64,000 nucleotides of DNA from Flammulina velutipes (taxonomy: Eukaryota; Basidiomycota; Agaricomycetes; Agaricales; Physalacriaceae). Under the pieces are notes generated by a model. It ran no database searches. It saw only the letters and a list, made by a program, of their open reading frames with translations, and was not told where the DNA came from. Every line of letters starts with the position of its first letter. Positions within the stretch are counted from its first letter, which is position 1. The DNA lies in contig CM022374.1 in assembly GCA_011800155.1 (NCBI GenBank), positions 1,550,001 through 1,614,000 of the forward strand, given 5' to 3'. Positions 58,483 through 64,000 of the stretch are shown here, piece after piece. Both the position numbers and the translations under genes were made by a program.

Positions 58483-59670
58483 ATCTATATCACCATCTCA
58501 ATCTTTCTACCCAAGACGCGTCCAACCGCGTCCATCCCAAACGTCCGACGACACTTGACGTGTTGTATTACACACTAAAGAATCATGACATTCGCTCGAC
58601 CAGAATCATAATGTTAACATGTTCATACTATCGATTTGTCCCGGACTCTAACTCCAAGACTTACAAGAAGTTGCGCCACACATATGGTCATTCTCTATTC
58701 TGTGTCTTTGCCTCGACTGACATTTAAAGATCGCCTGCCCGACTGTCGCGAAGGTGGTGAACCTCTTTTGCTCGTTATGGATCGACTTCGATGATAGGTG
58801 GTAGCCAAATGTATAGCGAGCCTCACCGCAAGCTTTTGAAGCACTCGTCGAACAACCATACAAGACCTTCGCTGAATGGCTGGGGCCTGACCACGCATTG
58901 ACTGGACTGGCATGGGAACCTTCCCAGAGATTTGCTATGGAATTCCTGTATGGTATGTCCCCCATTTCGCGTCGAGACTCAGACTCGAGCCCGTTTTTTA
59001 TTCAGGTCACGAGATAAATGCCTGCCAGAAAAGACGGAGGTTTTCTCTACGCCACTTGCTTCACAAGTCATAATGAACGCGAATCCTTGTACTCCTTCAG
59101 CGTCTCATTATCTCTATTATCGGGATCCTCCTCGGCCGCCCTCGGCACAGCCATTGGTTACCATGCATTGGGAGTGCATAGCTTCTCTTAGGCCAAGTGG
59201 CGTCTCGCCGGAATAGCCATCGGGAATCATGGCTCTGGTCTTCAGCCGGCACATCTTCCTGCTTCTATCATCGAAGACCTCGGCTTTGGGGTGACAACTG
59301 TAATTATGAGGGCAATTCAAGTCACGGCTAAAGGTCGATGGCAGGGGACCGTAGACGATGGGCAGTGTAAGGTTGACTCCGCAAGGCCTGTATTCTGCCT
59401 GGGTTTGATAAGACCACTCATTGGACTCCGATAAGGTCTAATTCAGTGTATGAAGTCTCGCCTGTGGATATAGCGCTGACTAGGCGCTAGCCGCGAAGTT
59501 TACGGCTGTCGAGAGGATTGACTGCGTGGAAAAGTGCTTGTAGGTAATTTTGATGTGACCGTGCCTTCCTCGGGCCTTGTTCTTGGGCAGTGCGTTGACC
59601 ATGCTTCGTTCTCTCCCTCTTCCTTCGACTTGTCTGGCTGTATCCCTCATCTCATTCGATAACAAACGGC
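58483..59670. other. 1.2-kb region without a resolved gene
   Basis: Plus-strand fragments read like pieces of a protein (AFEALVEQPYKTFAEWLG, LTGLAWEPSQRFAMEFLYG at about 58830-58955) but are interrupted by stops and cannot be joined. This may be a decayed gene or unplaced exons. I recognise no family. Confidence 0.35.
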
Positions 59671-60220
59671 ATGAATACCTCTGCGACAGACGTTGAATCC
59701 CAAATCGCAAACTTCAGGCCGACACCCAGAGAAGTCATCGGGGGCATTGCGCCTCATGTCCTTGAGGACCACCGTTTCGCGATACGCAGGAGACGCAATT
59801 CCGTGGGGCGCGCACCACGTAGACGCCCAAGCTCTGGCTCAATACGTTCAAGGTCGATGATCATGGGCTCGGATACCCCTAGCCCCCTGCGTATTTCCGC
59901 CGTGGTGACGATGGAGGAGGATGCTAAGGGCCAAGTGACAGTTGGTGAGTGTCGGCTTTTATTGTCCTCGAACGTTACCAACGTATGCTTCAACAGAGAA
60001 TCTGAGCTTGGCTGCGACACTAGTGGATGAACAGACAACAGGCGCTAAACCCCGAGAGATATCTCCCCGCCCGAAGAAAACATTCACCATCCGTATCATA
60101 TCCCTAAGGTGAGTTATGTTCCCTGATTCGCGCGCTGTCATCTAATGACAATGCGTCAGAGCAATCGCCACCAAATTCAGGTCTCCCTTCTGCTTTCTAT
60201 TGTTGCAATGCTTTGACTGA
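59671..60220 (+). CDS. hypothetical protein, about 145 aa
   Basis: ATG at 59671 opens MNTSATDVESQIANFRP. Exon 1 splices to ENLSLAATLVDEQ and then to a short last exon ending LLLQCFD (TGA 60218-60220). The protein is rich in Arg, Ser and Thr (RRRRNSVGRAPRRRPSSGSIRSR), probably disordered and possibly nuclear. No domain is seen. Consistent splice sites support a gene; the last exon is less certain. Confidence 0.5.
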
Positions 60221-60522
60221 ACGCGATGTTCTTTAGACCACCCGCCAAACGCTAAGCTCCCAATTAGAGGGCCCATCCGCGCGCCGTTGAAAGACCAACT
60301 AACATCGTTAATATCTATCTAGACTTTTTATATCTGTATCATTATTTGCCAGCTCGTTGTATATCTCAATCCCCTTCTTTGATACCCCTCATATTTGTCT
60401 TGGTCTTCCGCTCGAACGTGACTTGGGCCAGGGATAGTTCAAAGTCAGGTCAGCCCTGTGTCGTAAACCTTATCTTCTATCTGACTGATGCTATATGTAC
60501 AGCTTGCTTCCTGCCCCTCATC

Positions 60523-63500
60523 ATGAATCCTGAGCTCATGGCTCGTCAGAAAGTTCTCGTCGCAAATAGAGGAGAGATCGCTGTTCGGATTCTCGAAAGC
60601 ATTCACAAGCTCGGCCTCAAATCGGTGTCGATATATACCCGTGTCGACGCCACCGCTCCACATGTCCTTCTCGCAGACGAGTCGGTGGCGCTTGCTTCGT
60701 ATGCCGTCTCTCGGAATCAGATCAGCGAAACGGACGACGCTAACGCTTATCTTGACGCCGAGGCCATTGTAGCTGTCTGTCAGGACTACGGCGTCAACTT
60801 GGTACACCCAGGCTATGGGTTCCTGTCTGAGAATGCAACCTTTGCGCGTCTTCTAGCTGCAAAGGGTATCACACTTCTGGGGCCGGATGCTCAGACTATC
60901 GAAGATATGGGTCTCAAACATAAGGCGAGGGAACTGGCCATCCAAGCTGGGGTTCCTGTTGTTCCGGGATCACAAGGCCTTCTCACAAGCCTGCAGGAGG
61001 CTGAAGACGTTGCTATGCAGCTGGGGTATCCAGTTATGCTCAAGGCTACGGCGGGTGGTGGGGGCACTGGCCTCGTTATATGCCGCGACGCATCAGAGCT
61101 CCGTGATAAATTAGCTTCAACAGAGAAGCGCGCAAAGGTACATTGAGCGGTAATTACTGGCATGTTGTTTCTGACGAGTTTGTGTAGACACTTTTCAAGA
61201 ACGGTGGTGTCTTCATGGAAAAATACTTCGACGCATCAAGGCATATTGAGGTTCAGGTGAGTAAATGAGCGAGATGTTATATATAGCTTCTCACGGTTGT
61301 AGATCTTTGGCGATGGTCTTGGTGGCGTTATTCATCTGGGAGAGCGCGAATGTAGTATTCAAAGGAGGCATCAGAAATTGATTGAGGAAGCACCAAGTCC
61401 ATTCTTATCTGTTCGTCATGGTAAGTGAACAACTCAATGTCATCTCCACAGCATGACTCTTTGGTTTTAGATTTGAGGCGTCGAATGTATGACGCATCTG
61501 TGAACATGGGTAAACTGATCAAATACAAATCAGCAGGTGCGTAGTCTGTGTGCGCTGAAACCTATTCTTGACAACACGTTCAGGCACTGTTGAGTTCTTA
61601 GTGGATGAAAGAAATGGGGATTTCTATTTCCTCGAGATGAACACTCGCCTTCAAGTCGAGCATGGTGTAACCGAAATGCTCTACTCGGTTGACATCGTTT
61701 ATATGATGATTCGTCAAGGATTGGAAGAGCGAATGTCTCCTGGGGTTAGATTACAATCACTCGACCAAGATCGTTTTGCTGCGCCCCCACCCTTTACGCA
61801 TGTTGTGGAGCTGCGTGTCTATTCTGAAAATCCTGCGCAAAACTTCGCACCATGCGTAGGAGTCCTGCAAGATGTCAAAATCCCAGAAACAAACCAGAAT
61901 CCGAACCTTCGAGTGGATACTGGGGTACGGTTCATCTAGTATAGCACGACGACATTGTTGACGCCCATACATATGACAGATCTCCAAAGGTCTTCATATC
62001 TCCACATTCTATGATCCGCTGCTCGCGAAAGTTTTGTGCAAGTCCTCGTCTCGAGACGGTGCTATCCGGGGCTTGCTTGATTGCCTTTCGACCGAGCTCG
62101 TCATCCAAGGACCTCCAAACAACTTGGCATTCCTTGCTCACATTCTACATGACCCAGCGTTCAAGTCTGCGGAGATGAACACTCAATGGATCGACGGCGG
62201 TAAAGTACTCTTCACGCCGAGGTATCTTTATACCCCTCTAATAGAAACTAGACGCTGACACAGACATAGCGCATTCACTGTTCTGTCACCGGGAATTGAG
62301 GCGACTGTTCAAAGTCTACCACCTCGTGATATTGGTCGTGGCATACCTCCAAGTGGCCCCATAGACCCACTGGCATTTCAGATCGGTAACATTCTGGTCG
62401 GAAATGCGCGCGGATGCGAAGGATTGGAGGTCGTCGTACCTCCTGGGTTTCCTGACAGTATGGCTTTTGCTATCATGTTCTACGTCTCCGCCGTTATAGC
62501 TGTGACTGGCCCAGCCCGAGTCCTGCTGAACGAAGAAGAGGTCTCGACGTGGTCCCGTATCTCTGTACCCGCAGGTGCGAAGCTGAGGATATGCAGCCAA
62601 CCTGTACGACCAGACAAAGGAGGATTGAGGTGCTATCTTACCGTGAATGGTGGTTTCCCCGCTATTCCGCTCTATCTCGGCTCGAAATCCACTTCTATGG
62701 ATATGGGAGGCTACCAGGTTGGTCTTTCTCTACGCTAGATTCTCTCTAGACAGATATTGAGAGGGACCTCTAGGGAAGAGCGCTACGTGTCGGTGACATG
62801 ATAGACATAGCTTCTACCGAAACAAGTGCGATCTCGTTGCCGACCACACTTATTCCGACGTACCCTTCCCATTGGACTCTTTACGCTCTACCTGGCCCGC
62901 AAGATGACGAAGACTTTATCACATCGAGAGGTGTGGAGCAGTTCTATGCACACCAGTGGAAGGTTAGTCCTGCGAGTAACCGGATGGGAATCAGGCTAGA
63001 ACCAGGCGAACCGTCTGCTGGTGTCGACAACGACTCTATTATTGAATGGGCGCGGCACAATGGCGGAGAGGGTGGATCACATCCTTCCAATCTTCTTGAT
63101 AACGGATATGCCAGAGGCTCTATCAACCTAAACGGTGATACTCCAGTCATTCTAACTGTGGAAGGCCCAAATATGGGCGGGTACGTCTGTGTTTCGACCA
63201 TAGCCTCTGGTGACCAGTATGTTGTTCTTGAGCTCTCACTAGAACGAGACTAATGTGGTGCTGTTTCAAGCTGGAAATTCGGACAACTAAGGCCAGGAAA
63301 TACTGTGAAGATGGTTCGCATCTCTTGGAGGGACGCCGTCAGACTTAGAGACCACTTAGAGAATTGGTTAAAAACTGTCCAGGCATTGGCGTCTGGGATC
63401 GTTGACTACAGTTTTGATCCTCTAGGCTTCGAGCTGATTGATACGGCGGTGCAGGAACCGAAATTATATGTCTCACCGAAGACTTCCGAACTGAAGCCCA

Positions 63501-64000
63501 GAGTGGTTTATCGTCAGGTGAGTGAGAGCGTTCAGAACTTGAGCTTTTGTAAGTCTGGACCTTATAAAATCGCTCAGGCTGGAGATTCAGCGATCCTTGT
63601 AGAATACGGAGAAATGACGTTGGATTTGGCTTGCCGTGCCAGGATCCATGCACTCGAAACAGCTCTCAAAAGCCGCTCTGTACGTGGTATCAAGGAGCTA
63701 GCGCCTTGTGTACGCTCTACTATGGTATGTATCTCTCCGCCCTGTGGAACTATCTGCTCATAGAGTTGTCGAAGGTGCATTTCGATATCACGCAAGCAAC
63801 CCAAGAAGACATACTGAATGCCTTGATTGAAACGGAACGATCTCTACCCGAATCAATGTCGGAAATGTCCTTCAAAGGGAGGAAAATCACATTCCCCATC
63901 GTTTTGGATGACCGTTGGACGAAGGAGGCGTTAATACGCTACATGCAAACAATGCGTGCAGAGGCTGTCTATCTGCCTAGCAACATAGACTATCTTGCTA
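60523..64000 (+). CDS. biotin carboxylase-KipA-KipI fusion (urea carboxylase / 5-oxoprolinase-like), partial
   Basis: The reading starts [24 protein letters not shown], with no amidase domain before it, and runs off the window. Biotin carboxylase: [30 protein letters not shown] (ATP-grasp loop), [34 protein letters not shown], and [18 protein letters not shown]. The KipA (AHS2) domain follows: [51 protein letters not shown]. The KipI (AHS1) domain starts near [11 protein letters not shown]. This BC-KipA-KipI order is that of urea carboxylase; the biotin-carrier domain, if present, lies beyond the window edge. More than ten introns. Together with the YcsF gene 2.6 kb upstream it suggests an ATP-dependent 5-oxoprolinase, but urea carboxylase remains possible. 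Confidence 0.87.

Overview
The window reads as nuclear DNA of a filamentous basidiomycete, most likely an agaricomycete mushroom. The genes are dense and broken by many short introns of about 45-60 nt with GT-AG ends. The families are typical of that group: F-box/LRR proteins, a NACHT NLR, a fungal AAA+ ATPase, berberine-bridge-type FAD oxidoreductases, several P450s and a copia element. I did not recognise the species. No rRNA, tRNA or CRISPR was seen. Nearly all coding regions had to be assembled by eye across introns, so spans are from start to stop codon and inner exon borders are approximate unless given.

Region 1 (1-24.2 kb) is mostly housekeeping and regulatory: a hypothetical protein, an F-box protein, a Gly/Met-rich protein, an aldo/keto reductase, a Topors-like RING E3, an ataxin-2/Pbp1 homologue, a medium-chain reductase, a divergent AAA+ ATPase / NACHT NLR pair, a dihydroflavonol-reductase-like SDR and prephenate dehydratase.

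Region 2 (24.3-29.3 kb) is a complete copia LTR retrotransposon on the minus strand. It has two 305-bp LTRs that look identical, a perfect 5-bp target duplication, an intact 1467-residue polyprotein, and a primer site that contains the polyprotein start codon. It sits between the 3' ends of two convergent genes.

Region 3 (29.4-50.2 kb) is a duplicated, accessory-looking stretch. Two paralogous secreted FAD oxidoreductases lie in opposite orientation, each with its own TATA promoter. A truncated pseudogene copy of the F-box gene lies near the second one. Two paralogues of a putative zincin family each carry a broken HExxH motif, broken at opposite ends. An orphan NLR-type N-terminal helical domain gene lies nearby. 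Among them are P450-1, a membrane protein, a two-thioredoxin-domain PDI and Nop12.

Region 4 (50.3-64 kb) holds RNase P/MRP subunit Pop4, a divergent P450 pair sharing one promoter, a LamB/YcsF (PxpA-type) gene using a GC-AG intron, a small Cys-rich protein and, running off the window, a fused biotin carboxylase-KipA-KipI protein without an N-terminal amidase. The YcsF gene and the fusion together look like a eukaryotic version of the prokaryotic 5-oxoprolinase PxpABC.

The points most worth following up are the paired degenerate metalloprotease paralogues, the YcsF/BC-KipA-KipI module, micro-exons that carry the catalytic motifs of PDI and P450-1, and the copia element.
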